Shown: positions 1 through 12,428, counted from the first letter of the stretch. The stretch: 64,000 bases of DNA from Rhizophlyctis rosea (GCA_027596075.1 JADGJC010000031.1:140398-204397), one strand, 5' to 3'. Numbers and translations are program-made. Notes: generated by a model from the letters alone, not told the origin.

Positions 1-1925
1 CAAAAAAAAAAAAAAAAAAACACAAGAAACTTTACAACGAGATGAGACCGCAATTGCACCAGAACCAACGTGGTTGTACAGTTGCTATAATCATATCATG
101 GTATTCATCCTGATGCTGCTAATTTGCGTTTGTCCTGCTCCCCCGAATGGATATATTCCTGCGTAAGAATGCATACTCTGTCCACAGCCGAAAGGGCGGC
201 GAAAGTATGGCGGCAACGTGGTATGGGCTGGCAGATTCGCTGAGGTGGCTCTCATGTGCAATGTCTCAGGGTCCCCGTTTTTGTCACTTGGCAGTCGACA
301 CTACACCCCAAAGACGACACAACATGGTAGAAGACTGCAAAAAAGGAGACTTTGTTAGGTTTGGATTGGTGTGGATGGTTCATTGTGCAATGTGCCACCG
401 AGAAGTCGAACCGGCTTCTTATCAGCCCAACATGTAGCACTTATAGACCTGCACCATGCAGCGACAATATTGACAATGAGGCGGGTCATCTTGTGAGGTG
501 ACAGGAGAGTTTGCGTTGGAATCAATCGGAATTAGAGGTGTCTACATGTCGGGTGATGGCTTGGCCACCAGGTTTCTCCACAGCCTGGGGGTGCTTCTTT
601 GTTCAGATTTCCTCTCGGTTTGTTTTTTGCATACAACATGTGCAGGAGTTTGTCGCTCACAGTTGCTTGTGTCATATACTTCGCCGTCTCCATATCGTCC
701 TTCCCTGAACGTAGAACTTTCAAGCGTCAATGACTCAAGGCGGTGCAGACCTCAGGACAGACTGGCGTATGCATTGATTTCAACAAGCATTCATGAAATC
801 AATGTTCCTTGGTCATTGAACTTCTGCATCGGTACGGGCGTCTGTGGCTGAATGCTGTCAGAAACGAGTTTTGAGGGCATCAGCATCGATACTCGGAATA
901 AATGGACCACAGGAGTCAGCAAAAAGAAATATATTTTTTCCTTGACCTTACAGTGAGACCCAAGCAGCGTGTCACAAGCATGGTCCTCACTATCTAGCTC
1001 TAACCCTTTTGCGAATCAGCCGAGTAGGCACGTTGCTCTTCATCTTGATCTGACAGGCAGCCGCGAATATGTTTGAGATGTCCGAACCCATAAATGTCTG
1101 TTATGGTTCCGTAAGATGTCAAGTAGACGAAATAGGCATCACAGGTTCAGAATGTTGCTAACACTTACATTCATGAGATAATCGCGCTGCTATCTGCATG
1201 AAGCTTGACCGTCCAAATAGCGGAGATCCTTTTTATGCAGCATGGCGTTTGTCACCTTGCAACAATGTGATTGAGAACATGAGTCTTGATTGCTTGCATT
1301 CACGTGTAAGTCAGTTGTGGGTGAGCCAGGTAGCTGTTGCTGAAGGCAAGTCCCCGCCCGGACCAGCCGATGCCATTGAGCGGCGGCAGGATGTAGGTGC
1401 CATAGGAAACTTGTGTTGACCCCTTCTCCAATCTTGACTGCTTTGGTTGATATGTTGCGTCAGTGAACTCTGCTTAACTGGCGTGGATGACGGAATCATT
1501 GATTTCATTTGGTTTTTTCTCACATACACTGTGCACTGTAGGTAGTACGGCAGTAGTACGGAGTGCGAACAACTTCATTTATCAGCATTTGATCAAATGT
1601 GGCTTATCCACTTTCACGTGTGCATTCGGACCCGCTCGGACCCGCTCGGACATCGGAGAGGGAAGAGTGCAAACTTCAAAGCATCGATTTGGCTGGGGAG
1701 AAAGGGGGCGTGTGTGTGCATGCGTGTGCACAACACTCAAACATTCATACACTCTATCCGCGCACCCCTTAGGCTTTCATTCTCTTCCTCCTTCCTTCTC
1801 ACTTCAATCACGGCAATCTTCCCACGCAACTTCAATCTTCCCACACGACCAGCGAAAGCGCGTTTGAACTACACAACAGTCACAACCTTTGCACAAGCTG
1901 AACAACTCAACAAAACACACACGCA
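1..1925. other. Intergenic; no gene seen
   Basis: Begins with a run of 19 A after the first base. Short open frames here lack codon bias, domains or splice structure that I would trust. The last ~180 bases before position 1926 are rich in CT and CA on the + strand, which fits the promoter and 5' leader of the downstream nuclear-envelope gene. No RNA gene was recognised. Confidence 0.5.
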
Positions 1926-4897
1926 ATGGACCCTGACGCACCCTACCTTGCGCCATCCTACGACCCGGCTGCCCATACAATATCAGACCTACTCTCAATC
2001 CTGTCAGCCCACAACGTGCCCCTTCCTACTTCCCGCGCACGCAAAAGTGTCTACATCGACTTGTTCAATACCCATATCGCCGCAAAGAGGGACCAGATAC
2101 TCAAGAGCTTGCAGAGTGTCGTCCCAAATGGAGACGGAATCGTCCTCGTTGGCGACCACTCAAAGAAGGCAAAAGAAGCAACTGCAAAGGCAAGGGACGC
2201 ACCTGCAAAGGCGAAAGAGGCTGCCAAAAGTGCTTCTACTCATGGGGCTGCGGTCGGTGGAATGGTCGGGACGAACGGGACGGCTCGGGCCGGTGGAATG
2301 GTGGGAGCAGCAATTGGGACGAGAAAGCTTCCGGTTGTGAATAAGACGGCGAAGAGGAAGAAGGGTTAGTACTGGGCTTGACTATTGTGTGTACAATTGT
2401 GGGAGTGTAGATATGCTGGGTTGCCGAGTGAGCACACGCCTGTCCGAACGTCAAGCATGATATTAGAGAGCGAGTGCCTCGAAAGGATAATGCATAAACG
2501 CTATATCCGGGTATAAATGGAGCCAGATTTCAAGCTTATAGTGGCATGGCGTAGTCGCCCAGAAATCATGCACAAGAACACACAGCGGTGGTCTGGTGCC
2601 GGTTGTGATTTGCCAGGAAGATTACAGGGTCCAGAATGCCAAACACAGGCCCTTTGGAGTCAAACTTCACCCTAAATTCTACCCACATACTTATTGATGA
2701 TACCCCTTTCCACACGTCTATAGAAGTGGAAATCCTGATCGACAACACCAACAAAAACACCATCATCGCCAGCCAGGAAAACGAACTTGAACAACCAAAA
2801 GAAGCACCCGTCCCCACGCCGAACATTGACGCCCCAACAAAACCCCCTCCAAGCCCTTCCAAATCCCCTTACGCAAAGCGCCAACGATACTCCGATGACA
2901 AAACAAAAACACCGCAAAAGCAATCCCTGAATCTCTCCGACTTCTCCTCCGACTCAGAAGACGAACAAGACAAAGACGTCACAACAAGCCCCATCCGCAC
3001 CCGCTCCAAAATCCCTGTCCACTCTCCACCGACCAAATCCCGACTTCCGACCCGTCGTCGTGTGGCTACTATTATCCAACGGTTTGAAAAGACGGCCGTG
3101 GAGGGAGAGGGGAGTGGAAAGGAAGTGCAGCAGCACGCGTCACAGCAGCAGCAGCAGCAGCAAAATGAGAAACAACCTGGCTTTGCGCCCCCGGACTCCC
3201 GCTTTATGATCATGCCTTCTCTTCCTGGTGTGGACCCTTCGTTTGTGAAGGACAGTCCTGTGAGGGAGGATATTGAGCAGAGTCTTAAGCGGAGGTTGAG
3301 GTTGTTGGGACCTAGTAAGGTTGGTGGTGCTGTACAGCCGGGTGGGGAGGAAAGTGAGAAGGAGAATGATGGAGATGCGGCGAGTGGGGTGCGGGAGGAG
3401 GATATCGGCAATGCCGAGCAAGCGGCTCACTACCCGGCTGCATCGCCGGCTGAAGACGTCCCGGAATTCATGAGATCGGAAACGGAGGAGGAAGAACGTC
3501 GACAACCTCTTCGTGAGGTGAAGACGGACGATGAAACAACGTCTGAACACTCGACCGAAGTCACCAACACTGAAGAAGAAGACCGCCCCACAACACCAAC
3601 CGACATCTTCAACCAACCCCCCACACCGCCCACACTTACTTCGCCTGAACCCAAACCCCGCCCAACACCACGACGAACCGACGACCTCCGTAAACGTGTG
3701 CTGAAACGCGCGTTCAGCCAGGAACGGACGCGGAGTCCTGTTCGGAAGGGTGTGAGCAGTGCGGCGGGGGTGTTGGCTACGCCGCCTGGTGTGCGGACTG
3801 TACCGTTTTTGAAGAGGGTTGAGAGTGCTTTGGAGGCTGACGGACTGAATGATGACGACGACGGAGACAGTGACGATGAGGTGAATGTTGTTACGTCTCC
3901 TTCGAAGAACTCGCGAACCCCGGTACTTCCGTTTGGGTCTACGCCTTCGCCCCAGCAGCAGAATGTGTCGTCGTCGACTTGGTCGTCACCCTCTCCCACT
4001 ACGTCGTATGCTTCGAGGAAGGCTGAGAGGGAGAGGGTTAGGAAGGCTGTTAGGGAGGGGATGCGAGGGGGTGATGGGGTGGGAAAGAGGGTGTTGGGGT
4101 GGGTTTTGACGGTGGCGTTTTGGTGCGTTCCGATGCTTTTGGTGCTGCTGGTCGTTGGGAATGAGGAGGTTTTGGGAAGGTTACGGGGTTTCTTGGAGGG
4201 ATGGGAGGGTGGAGAGGTTTTGAGGGAGGGGTATGCGCGGGGTGTGGAGATAGTGCTGCGGGTGTGGGAGAAAAGTGCGGAAGTTGTTACGGGGATGTTT
4301 GAGAGGGGTTTGGAAGTTGCGAGTGTCGGGACGAAGGATGTTAGGGATGTGGTCTTGCCGGTCTTTGAGAAGTTCCAACGTGATGTTGCGGGGTGGGATT
4401 TGGGGGAGTATGTTGAGGAGTGGGGTGGGATGGTTAGGAGTGAGGTTTACCGTGTCGTTGAAACAATCATCCCACCGGTACTCGAAACGTTCGAGACGAT
4501 TCGGAAATTCACGATTCCGAGTAACGATGAATGGCGGGCTCACGCCTCCTCTCTTGAACGGTACATCACAACAAACCCAATCCAAACTCTCTCCTTCCTC
4601 CTCCTTACACTATTCACTACATACACTTTCTACACTCTCCACCGCAAGTACACACGCACGCGTCTCATCCACTCCACGATCCAGAAAGTCGTCCTCTTAA
4701 CGGAAGTTTGGGACGCGGATCAAGTTGTTCTTGTTGAGAGGATTCGGGACGCGGTTTTGAAGCCGGGGTCTTTGGAAGATGGGGAGAGAGAGAGGGTTTG
4801 GGAGAGGGTTAGGAAGGGGGTTGTTGAGGGGGGTGTTGTGAAGGAGGGAAGCTGGGTTTTTGATGGGGTTGAGGGGGTTTATTGGGGGAGGGGTTAG
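1926..4897 (+). CDS. SRC1: Inner nuclear membrane protein, Src1/Heh (LEM/MSC) family
   Basis: Two exons, 1926..2364 and 2628..4897, join in phase to give 902 residues; the donor is GTTAGT and the acceptor TTACAG. The N-terminus (residues 1-60, starting MDPDAPYLAPSYDP) is the helix-extension-helix (HeH/LEM-like) domain typical of fungal Src1/Heh proteins. A long acidic, Ser/Pro/Thr-rich linker follows, with a seven-residue polyGln around 3143-3163 and basic clusters that could serve nuclear import. Transmembrane helices lie at about residues 633-657 (VLGWVLTVAFW...) and 796-818 (NPIQTLSFLLL...), and the C-terminal ~100 residues fit the Man1-Src1 C-terminal (MSC) domain. Family role: tethers chromatin to the inner nuclear membrane and helps nuclear pore assembly and surveillance with ESCRT. 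If the intron is retained, translation stops at 2367 and gives a 147-residue soluble HeH-only protein. Confidence 0.9.
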
Positions 4898-6175
4898 GTT
4901 GGGAGGGAGTGAACGGGACGGTGGTGTTTGAGTAGTATATCCGTTTGTTGGGATGTAAATACATTATCATTGCTTTACATCTGTGTTGTTCTTGGTGTTT
5001 GTACTATAGATTCTTTTTTTCATCCCACGTTAATGTGCATTAAGTAACATCATGGCTCTCGCGATTGAATATCGTGGCAGTATTTCCCATTTCATGAGGT
5101 GTCGCTTGAGCAGGTTTTGATACTGATTGACGAGTCTCGGCTTGTGTCAGTTGTGTCCTCTCCACTTGGTGCATTGCCCCCCCTTTTTTTGTCGATTACG
5201 AAAATGATACTTGAACACGTCAACTTTGAGAGATGCTGCCCGATTAGACAGGGCCAGTCAGTAGTGCCCATTGAGAATGATGGGCATTTTCCCGTTCGCA
5301 ATGATGCCGCACCAACGGCATCAGGCATATGGGCTTATATTGGGCAACAAAGCTTTGATTTTTTCCTGTCTTCATTGTGGACATTTATGGTATCGCAGAT
5401 CGTAAAGCGCCCAGATCGATGCTTGGCTATGGCTGAACGAAGGGGTGGGGAAAGGATGAAGGAGCATCAGCCAACTTCAAGTGGAATTGAATCCATTCCC
5501 TCCGTTTCGTGATTCGGTCCTCGAATGCCATTGCGGAGAAAGTTGCTCTTCATAGCGTGCAAGTGAACACTTGGTTGGCTTTACGTTTTTCTCGGATGAC
5601 TCTTGTAAAGGCATCAACCCTCATTCCTCGATACTTCGAATGGACCGAGGAACACTGTGTTTTGCAAAAAAGGAGCTTTGACGCCGGTTCAGGGACGGGC
5701 ATTTATGCGACTCTGCACGCTTGTTAGTCGAAAGGAATAAGTGTCAACGCACTGGAACTCATTATTTTTTTGCCCTTTCACGTTTGAAAGTTTGAAGATG
5801 ATAGATCAATTCTCGGACATACGAAGTATACGACAGCATCTTTCCATTGATACAATGCGTCGTGCTGACTCGTCAGGGTGAAGTGATCGAAGGGAAAAAG
5901 AACTTTTGCAACTTCGAACATCGCACAGCTCTGGTTATGGCCCATGGAACCATATTGGAAGGTACACCCACCAATGTATTCGCCAAACTCACCAAGAATG
6001 TCAAGGTGATTGTTTGATAACGCCATTGCTTCTATTGTATCCCCTTTGGACCAGCGAAGGAGCTCCCCTGTGGTAATGATCGAACTCACAGACACTTGAC
6101 AAGTTTGACATATGGAGATCCGGTAATGAAAGGATTTGTCCATCAATGACGGAGCTTGTGAACATACATTTTTGC
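4898..6175. other. Intergenic; no gene seen
   Basis: Holds the 3' flank of the Src1 gene and, on the other strand, the 3' flank of the CBM1 protein gene, so this is a convergent intergenic region. The open frames present (for example 5099-5512 +) have no recognisable domain, no splice sites that extend them and ordinary AT-rich composition. Confidence 0.5.
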
Positions 6176-7442
6176 TTACAAACATTGACTATAGTACTGG
6201 TTCAGGAATTGACATGTGGATCCAGTTTGGCAACAAGTTGGGCCGGTGAAGTATTGACCTTGAAAAAATCACAAAACAACGAAGTTGATGTTCAGAAACG
6301 ATGACTCCACATCACTTCCAATCAGATTTTGTTGAACAGCATCACGAAACTCACCTCCACACTGTTGCCACTTCGACGCACAAATCCTCGGGTCCGGGAT
6401 GAAACTCGTAGAGAAGCCACGCGTGGTAGTGGTGGTAGTCGTCGTAGTAGTCCGCACAGGTCCAAAACAATCCGCAATACCAATCGCACACGCCGTAGGT
6501 TGCGTAGCTGCCGTTAAAGTCGTTTGGGCACAGAACGTATATGCCGTTGCGCGAACGGTTGGACAGGGTGGTGCGCGGGTTAGGGTGGCGGATTTGCACT
6601 CGCAGAGGTGGGGGGTGAATGTTGTTGTTACGGGAGTCGTGGTGGTGGTGGTGGTGCGAGTTGGGCCGAAGCAATCAGCGATGCCGACTCCACAGTTTGT
6701 AGGTTGGCTGGCGTCTGTGAGGGTTGATTGGACGCACCATTGGTAGGCTGTTGCGCGGTCGGTTGGGCAGGGGGGGCGGGAGATTAGTGTTACGGATCCG
6801 CAGTTGCAATGGGTGGGTGTGAAGATTGGGGTTGTGGTTGTGGTAGTTGTGGTGGTGACTGCAGGTTTCGAAGGACCGAAGCAATCCGCAATACCAACAG
6901 CGCAGTTGGTGGGCCTGGCTGGCAGCCGTGAGGGTTGATTGGACGCACCATTGGAAAGCTGTGGCTCGATCCGTGGGGCAAGGCGGACGGGATGTCAAGC
7001 TTACGGTACAGCTGCAAGGCCTCGGAGTGAAGACTGGGGTGGTTGTGGTGGTGGTAGTTGTCGTTGTTGGGACCCTTGTAGGCCCAAAGCAATCAGCAAT
7101 GCCGACAGCACAGTTGGTAGGCTGGCTAGGCGATGTCAAGGTGCTTTGGACACACCATTGGAACGCAGTCGCACGATCAAGCTTACGGTGCAGCTGCAAG
7201 GCTTCGGCGTGAAGGTAGTTGTGGTAGGGGTTGTGGTGGTGGGGCAAGCCGGGATGTCAACATGGCAGATGTTTGTCCCGGGCTGGGGAGTGGATGAACA
7301 GCGGGGGATGACGGAGCCGCCTCCGGGACAGGGTACGGAAGTGAAGGTTGGGCAGGCGCAGCTGGCGGTGGTTTGCGTCTGCGGAAGAGCAGAGACGAAG
7401 GTGGCCGCGAGGAGCCCCGAGGGATTGGATTATGGTACGCAT
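6176..7442 (-). CDS. Secreted Cys-repeat protein with C-terminal CBM1; frame broken
   Basis: Reading the minus strand, a signal peptide (MRTIIQSLG then LLAATFVSALP) leads into a Cys-rich start and about four copies of a ~65-residue unit: Thr-rich linker, CxC, PPCPTDRATA, C, QSTLT, ASQPTNC, GIADCFGP. The last exon pair (6355 upward and 6176..6258, intron 6259..6354, GTGAGT/CAAG) encodes a complete fungal CBM1 with KWQQCGG, GPTCC and YYSQCL followed by TAA, so the end is certain. Expected role: extracellular binding to cellulose or a similar polymer; the repeat unit itself I do not recognise. Three breaks disrupt the frame: one extra base in a C4 run at 7415-7418 just inside the signal peptide, a 25-base loss in unit 1 near 7175-7181, and one extra C near 6914. 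These may be consensus errors or true decay. Confidence 0.75.
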
Positions 7443-8187
7443 TGTATGTTTGGCGTACGGGATCAGTCTGATAATAGTCGTCGCCTTCCCAGTATGACAG
7501 TATGAGGGAGCTGCCTGAGTTTTAATATTTATACATATGCGGAAGAACTCCAGAGGGCAACTTGGATACCACAACATCGAACACCTCCCTCACGGTTCGA
7601 CGCGTAAGAACATTCCTTCGGACGGTCTAGGTGCGGGGATCGGTCTTCCTGCCCTCCAATTCAAACGTCCGCGGCATCTCGTTACCAAACTATCGGCATA
7701 CACACGAGGACATACTGATAGTCAAAATCAACTACGAACAACTCGGAGCATGTGTAAGGCGCGGCTGCACGGAGCGTTCTTTTGAACCATCTTTGCTGCG
7801 CGGTCCTGGAGGTCTCCATTTCATGAACCCTAGTTGGCTTCCCCACAAGAAGCCAGTTCGATTTCCGACAAAACGTGGGGAAAGAAAGTGAAGATGGTTG
7901 AGCGCGATAAGAGATGTATCCGGGTCCTGGTCAAATGGCGAGCCAAGCCACTTCGTACACCCTCTCCATGAGTGCCATGGTGTGTAAGTAAAAATGGAGT
8001 CTTCCAAGCTTCATTCTTCAAGAATGTGTGAATGTGAGGAGAATTATTGTACCTGTAATTGTCCCCAAACCACACTTCGCAGCCATTAATTGAGACGCTT
8101 CAAAAACAATGATATGAACATGACAGATCTTTTAGAAGTCCATCAGTATCGGCACTCATAATTATGTACATACTACAGGCATGCAAG
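7443..8187. other. Intergenic; no gene seen
   Basis: Lies between the start of the CBM1 protein gene and the end of the next minus-strand gene, so it should contain the CBM1 gene promoter. No supported coding or RNA feature was found. Confidence 0.5.
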
Positions 8188-8569
8188 CTAACAACTAAGC
8201 TGATTACATTGCACGCAACCATCACGAGTTCCATAATCGCAGACCTGACCATTCGGGCCAATTTGATAGACGTTGCCCAAAGTACAGCCGGAATTTCCGT
8301 CTCCACAGTGCAGCCCCGGAGCCCACCCAGAGCCATCGCAGGGAGTGCCGGTGTTGCATTGGCGTTTGAGGAGGTTGCGAAAGGTTGTGGGGGTTTACTG
8401 GTTGCCGGTGATGCTGGCCTAATCACCAAGCAGACGGGAGTCAGTGTTCTTTTTTTTTTCTGGATCTTCGGAAGGTAGCATGGGCGGTTCGAACTCTTAC
8501 CGAAGCGGTGGCATCACAAAAGAGCGTAGCGAGCAGGGCGAAATAGAAGTAGAGGATAATTTTCATCAT
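8188..8569 (-). CDS. Small secreted Cys-rich protein, probable; junction problem
   Basis: Exon 1 (8501..8569) encodes a good signal peptide, MMKIILYFYFALLATLFCDA, and ends at a GTAAGA donor. Exon 2 (8188..8418, after a GATTAG acceptor; intron of 82 bases) encodes a short Cys-rich domain with the order QCNTGTPCDG, HCGDGNSGC, GPNGQVCDYG, GCVQC and a final Cys before TAG. The joined frame meets a TAA seven codons into exon 2, and no other acceptor resolves it, so either a substitution broke the gene or the consensus is wrong. Such small secreted Cys-rich proteins are common in chytrids, but I cannot assign a family. It lies just upstream of the secreted CBM1 protein, on the same strand. Confidence 0.45.
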
Positions 8570-9586
8570 GAGGTAGGTGAGGATCTGGCAAAGCTTGTAA
8601 TTATGTGTTGAACGATTTCCACGAAGGTCCAATGACTGGTCGGAAAAAGTGGTGCCTTACGTGTATTGTCTTGAGTTGTTGTTGCAGATGCGGGTGAATG
8701 AGAAGTTGCAGAAGCGTCCTGGTCCAGCTGAACGAGAAACGAGGAAGACGAAATCGAATTCGGAAAATGAGTCCTCCCAGCTGCTGGTATTTTATAGGTT
8801 CTGTGGGGAATGGTGACTGTGGTGCTTCGGTGTATACCCAATTGATGGCTCTGAATTATAGTCGGAGAGCACAGATTTGTCCTTCAAACTGATGTTGTGA
8901 ATGGGAAAATCATACAGAGTTGCATTCGCACCCGGAAAGGCTGTTAAAATGATGATTGTGGAACATCTGATTGTTTGAAACAAGCAATCTCATGGCAATC
9001 GTCCTGCATGCTGGAAACATGGCAATGCGGAACCCATCCCATTGAGCTTGCGTTCCGGTTTCAGTTATTGCACAACCCCCACACGATCACCGACGACTGG
9101 ATGCGTCTCATTCACCCATCACCCACCAATACCCAACATCCTACCACGCCCTGGTGAGAATTTAGAAAAGTAGTCATTGGTCTGATTTCTGTTACAAGGA
9201 CCCGTGGCGCTCAACGGGTCTCGTGTGTCGCACTGTGCAGAACCCACATTCCCGGGCCTCACCCAATGTCAATATCCAGGTAGAGAGTGTTGGCGAATGC
9301 CATTAGAAGGTATGCTGGTCGCACGAAAGCTTGCCAAGAATTAGCACTAGCCCTTTCTGTATACATTGCCTTACTAATTGGATCATACCACATATCCTAT
9401 CAGACATTGAGCTCTGCATCCCACTGGCAGTCAACTACGGGCCCGACATTCGGCACTCCGAGTTGATGTTCATCAAAATATACAAGATTGCACAGCTTTT
9501 CTTCGCTATGGATTGACAAAGCTACCTAAATGCATGCAAGAAAGCACATCTGCTATGCTACCACCCCAAACGTACCCGCCAACCAT
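8570..9586. other. Intergenic; no gene seen
   Basis: Includes the probable promoter of the small secreted protein gene (minus strand) and the 3' flank of the zinc-binding protein gene. A frame around 9180-9290 (+) has a few Cys codons but no start, stop or splice context that supports a gene. Confidence 0.45.
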
Positions 9587-9939
9587 CTAAAGCTTGTAGC
9601 AAGGTTTGCCAAAGAAGAGACCACGATCACATTCCCCTTCTTTATGGCGACCCGGTTCGCTCGTTTCGCCGTCTGCTATTGCCTCGCGTATGATCTTCAT
9701 GTGTTTTGGGAAGTTTTCTGTCTGGCAACGGTTGCATTTCTGGCTGTAGCCTTGCCAGGACCACCAAGGCTTCCAGCCGCAGCCGCAGTTGGCACAGCGG
9801 AATGTTCGGCGGTACCGGCAAAGGTGAGGTTTTTGCGAGACGATGGATTTTTGCAAGTGATGCATATGACCTTGAGTGCATTGGGTGGGGGACGTGGCGA
9901 GACGGGCGACGAATTGGTGGGTTGAGGGAGGGGTGTCAT
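9587..9939 (-). CDS. Zinc-binding protein with three CxxC motifs; one-base frame break
   Basis: From ATG at 9939 the frame reads MTPLPQPTNSS and reaches ICITCK; from about 9850 the next frame reads FRCANCGCGWKPWWSWQGYSQKCNRC and continues to TAG at 9587. Together the three CxxC pairs, the Trp after the second pair and the WQGYSQKC segment match the 3CxxC zinc-binding family (zf-3CxxC), found in fungal hypothetical proteins and animal receptor-transporting proteins. Adding one A to the A5 run at 9848-9852 restores one frame of about 118 residues, so I treat it as a single gene with a homopolymer undercall. No introns are needed. Function in fungi is unknown; the fold is expected to bind zinc. 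Confidence 0.6.
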
Positions 9940-10815
9940 GGTAGGCTTTGAGGGCGAAGGTGGGGGCTTTGTTTGTTCAGTAACGTCCGGTATATGCCTA
10001 TTGTTTGTTGTGTATCGAGTGCAGCTAACTGAGTGAGTTTTGGATACAGCGACGTGATGTTTGAGAAGGCTCTTTTGACCATCTAGTGGTTCAATATGAT
10101 TGGGGGAAGGAGTTGGGACTTCGGTTAAGAGGGAGCCACAGAATTTATACTTTTTTGCAACTGCACTGCAACGGGTGGGAGGTTTGCCTTATTGTGTGAG
10201 CTCAAATGAAGCGGTAGCCTGAGTCTAAAAAATTGCATGTGATTGTGGTGTATCAAGGTATGCAAAGGCGGCATATTGTATCACAAGAGATGGTGTTTGT
10301 TACGTGATGCACAGGCGGGAGGTTTCAGACCGTCCTGCCAGTAATGTGGGGCTCACTGGTGGACTCAGTACACCGCACTGCCTCCTATGATACTGGTTGG
10401 CTCAATGTCTGAACGATAAGGAGTCATGTGATGACTGGATGGCACGGTGCAATGACCCATTTCTATTGGGCTACATGACAAGCTCTTGCAGCGCTCAATT
10501 TTGCGTCCTTAGCAGCCAGTTCCCGCTTGAGTCGCTTGTGGGCTGATGAAGGAGAAGCTTGAAACACCATATTCAGTGGCATGATGCAACACTGCATGCC
10601 TGACAGACGCCCATTATGACCTCATTTTTTATTGGTCACCATTATACATTAGGAAGCCCGATAGGCTGATACTCCAATTGTATATACAAAATAATGAAAC
10701 TACATACACCTTGCTCTGTGGCTTTCCTAAAATACGGAGACCTCATCACTTCTTCCAGGTTCTTGCGAAGAAGTCGAAAATTACCACCCACCTCAATAAG
10801 GTGGACCACCTCTCC
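9940..10815. other. Intergenic; no gene seen
   Basis: Region upstream of the 3CxxC gene and downstream of the next minus-strand membrane protein. No supported coding, RNA or repeat feature. Confidence 0.5.
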
Positions 10816-12428
10816 CTAATGAATCGACCCTTTGCTATGTGTCCCAGTCGAATGATTCATTCGACTCGCCACACTATCCCTAACCAACATATCCCAACTC
10901 CGTTTCTTCCGCCCACCCACATCCTCACTCCCACTCGCACCCTCCACATCGCTCCCACTTGCAAGCTCGCCGCCCTCCTCCTCACAGCTCTCCAATACCT
11001 CCGATCCCAGGCTCCTCCCACCCCCCACCTCCTCCACACAATCCTGCACAAACTTCGGTATCGCCTGATTGTACCACAGATTGGCGATATGGTAGGTTTT
11101 GATCAAGACTGGACCCAAGATGTCCCCAAGAAGGCAGTATTTTGAGGATGTGAGGACTGGGTAGATTGTGAGTCCGATGACAGCGGAGAATGCTTCGACG
11201 AGAATTAGTGATAGGATGAAGCGTGATGAGTGCGTTATTGCTGCATGGGCTGCGATGCTGTCCCGGTTGTTCGACGCAAGCGCGTCGTTATTATTACGAT
11301 TATGGTGATGGTGGATATTGTTATCGTCGGTAGTGGTCTTGGTGTGATCCCTCCTACTATCCTCCTTCCCAGCACCTTCCCCACTCATAACCCCGCCCGT
11401 CATAACCCTGCTTACTCTCCTCCAAGCTCCCTCACGTCTTAGCTTCGCACCCCTGCGTTCCAAATCCCCTTTCAATTTGGTAACAAGCATCCACTGTGTC
11501 GATTGCATCAGAAAATCCAATATGGCCACGCCAGTCATGGGAACGAGCAGTGAGAGCATGAACTGCAAGCGCCATGTGGTTGTTACGGGTGTGGTGAGGT
11601 CGTAGCCAAAGCAAACAAAGGATGTGTAGGCCAGGGCGATCAGTGTTGCTATCATGACACCTTTATGTAATGTGTAGCGCATTTGTGCGGGGAGGAAAGA
11701 GGGAAGCATATGTTGAACTGATTTTTTATGGTAGAGTGAGGATACATAAGAGTAAGTAAGTACAAACCATTCTGTACAGTCGGGTGGCAGGGACGAAACA
11801 AAAGTGAAAGATCTCTGTGTCCAACTTACAAACTGAAAAAAATCGGTATATACTGGCATGAGTGTTGATCGATGCCACGACAAGAACGAAAGCTCTGTCA
11901 AAATGCCCATAGTGTTATTGAATTGAGACACCCTTCACTTCATTGCCCTCCCCACGCCGCAATGGAAGACCTCAAACCCAATCGGTAAAACGCTTACTGA
12001 TCCAAAAAGTTTGAGATGGGGCTCATCCGAAACGCTACATCATCTCCATACTCATTTAGCTGCTCATACATCTCAACATTCACGATTGGCATAACGTCAT
12101 TTAGAAAAAAGAGACACCAAACAATCAGCAGGACGGTGTTGAATCTGGAAGGGTGTTTGCGGTAGTGGATGCTGCATTTGATGATGCCGGTGATCGAAAG
12201 CGAGAGTTGAAAGATGTGAATCGGAATGAGGTATACGGCGAAAGATGGAGGAAAGTAAAGGAGGAAGACTTTGCCGGGTTGTTGTATATGTCCGATGTGG
12301 AGGATCGAAGAGAACATGACATTGCTATTTTCGGAAAAGGGGGTTGGAAAAGTGGGAGCGGTTGAGGAGAGTTCAGATGATGATATGCCGGACAAATGAA
12401 GGGGGACGCTTCCCTTCAACAAATGCAT
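10816..12428 (-). CDS. Multi-pass membrane protein, unrecognised family
   Basis: Three exons on the minus strand, 12428..11998, 11894..11830 and 11717..10816, join in phase (GTAAGC/GACAG and GTAAGT/TCAG) to 465 residues. I see six or seven hydrophobic helices: VFLLYFPPSFAVYLIPI, FNTVLLIVWCLFFLN, AFVLVVASINTHAS, GVMIATLIALAYTSFV, LQFMLSLLVPMTGVAIL, SRFILSLILVEAFSAVIGL and a weaker one near ILGPVLIKTYHIANLW. A charged loop with a run of His and Asn separates helices 5 and 6, and the C-terminal ~80 residues are acidic and hydrophilic. The middle exon of 65 bases supplies the third helix, which supports the splice model. No family recognised; a receptor- or channel-like protein is possible. An additional upstream exon cannot be excluded because the first 50 residues are not obviously a signal or helix. 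Confidence 0.6.

Noticed and set aside
2566..3999. Several long minus-strand frames opposite the Src1 gene
   Set aside because: They mirror the low-complexity Ser/Pro/Glu coding of the real gene on the + strand.
9180..9290. Possible partial Cys-rich exon between the secreted genes
   Set aside because: No start, no stop-consistent frame and no partner exon.
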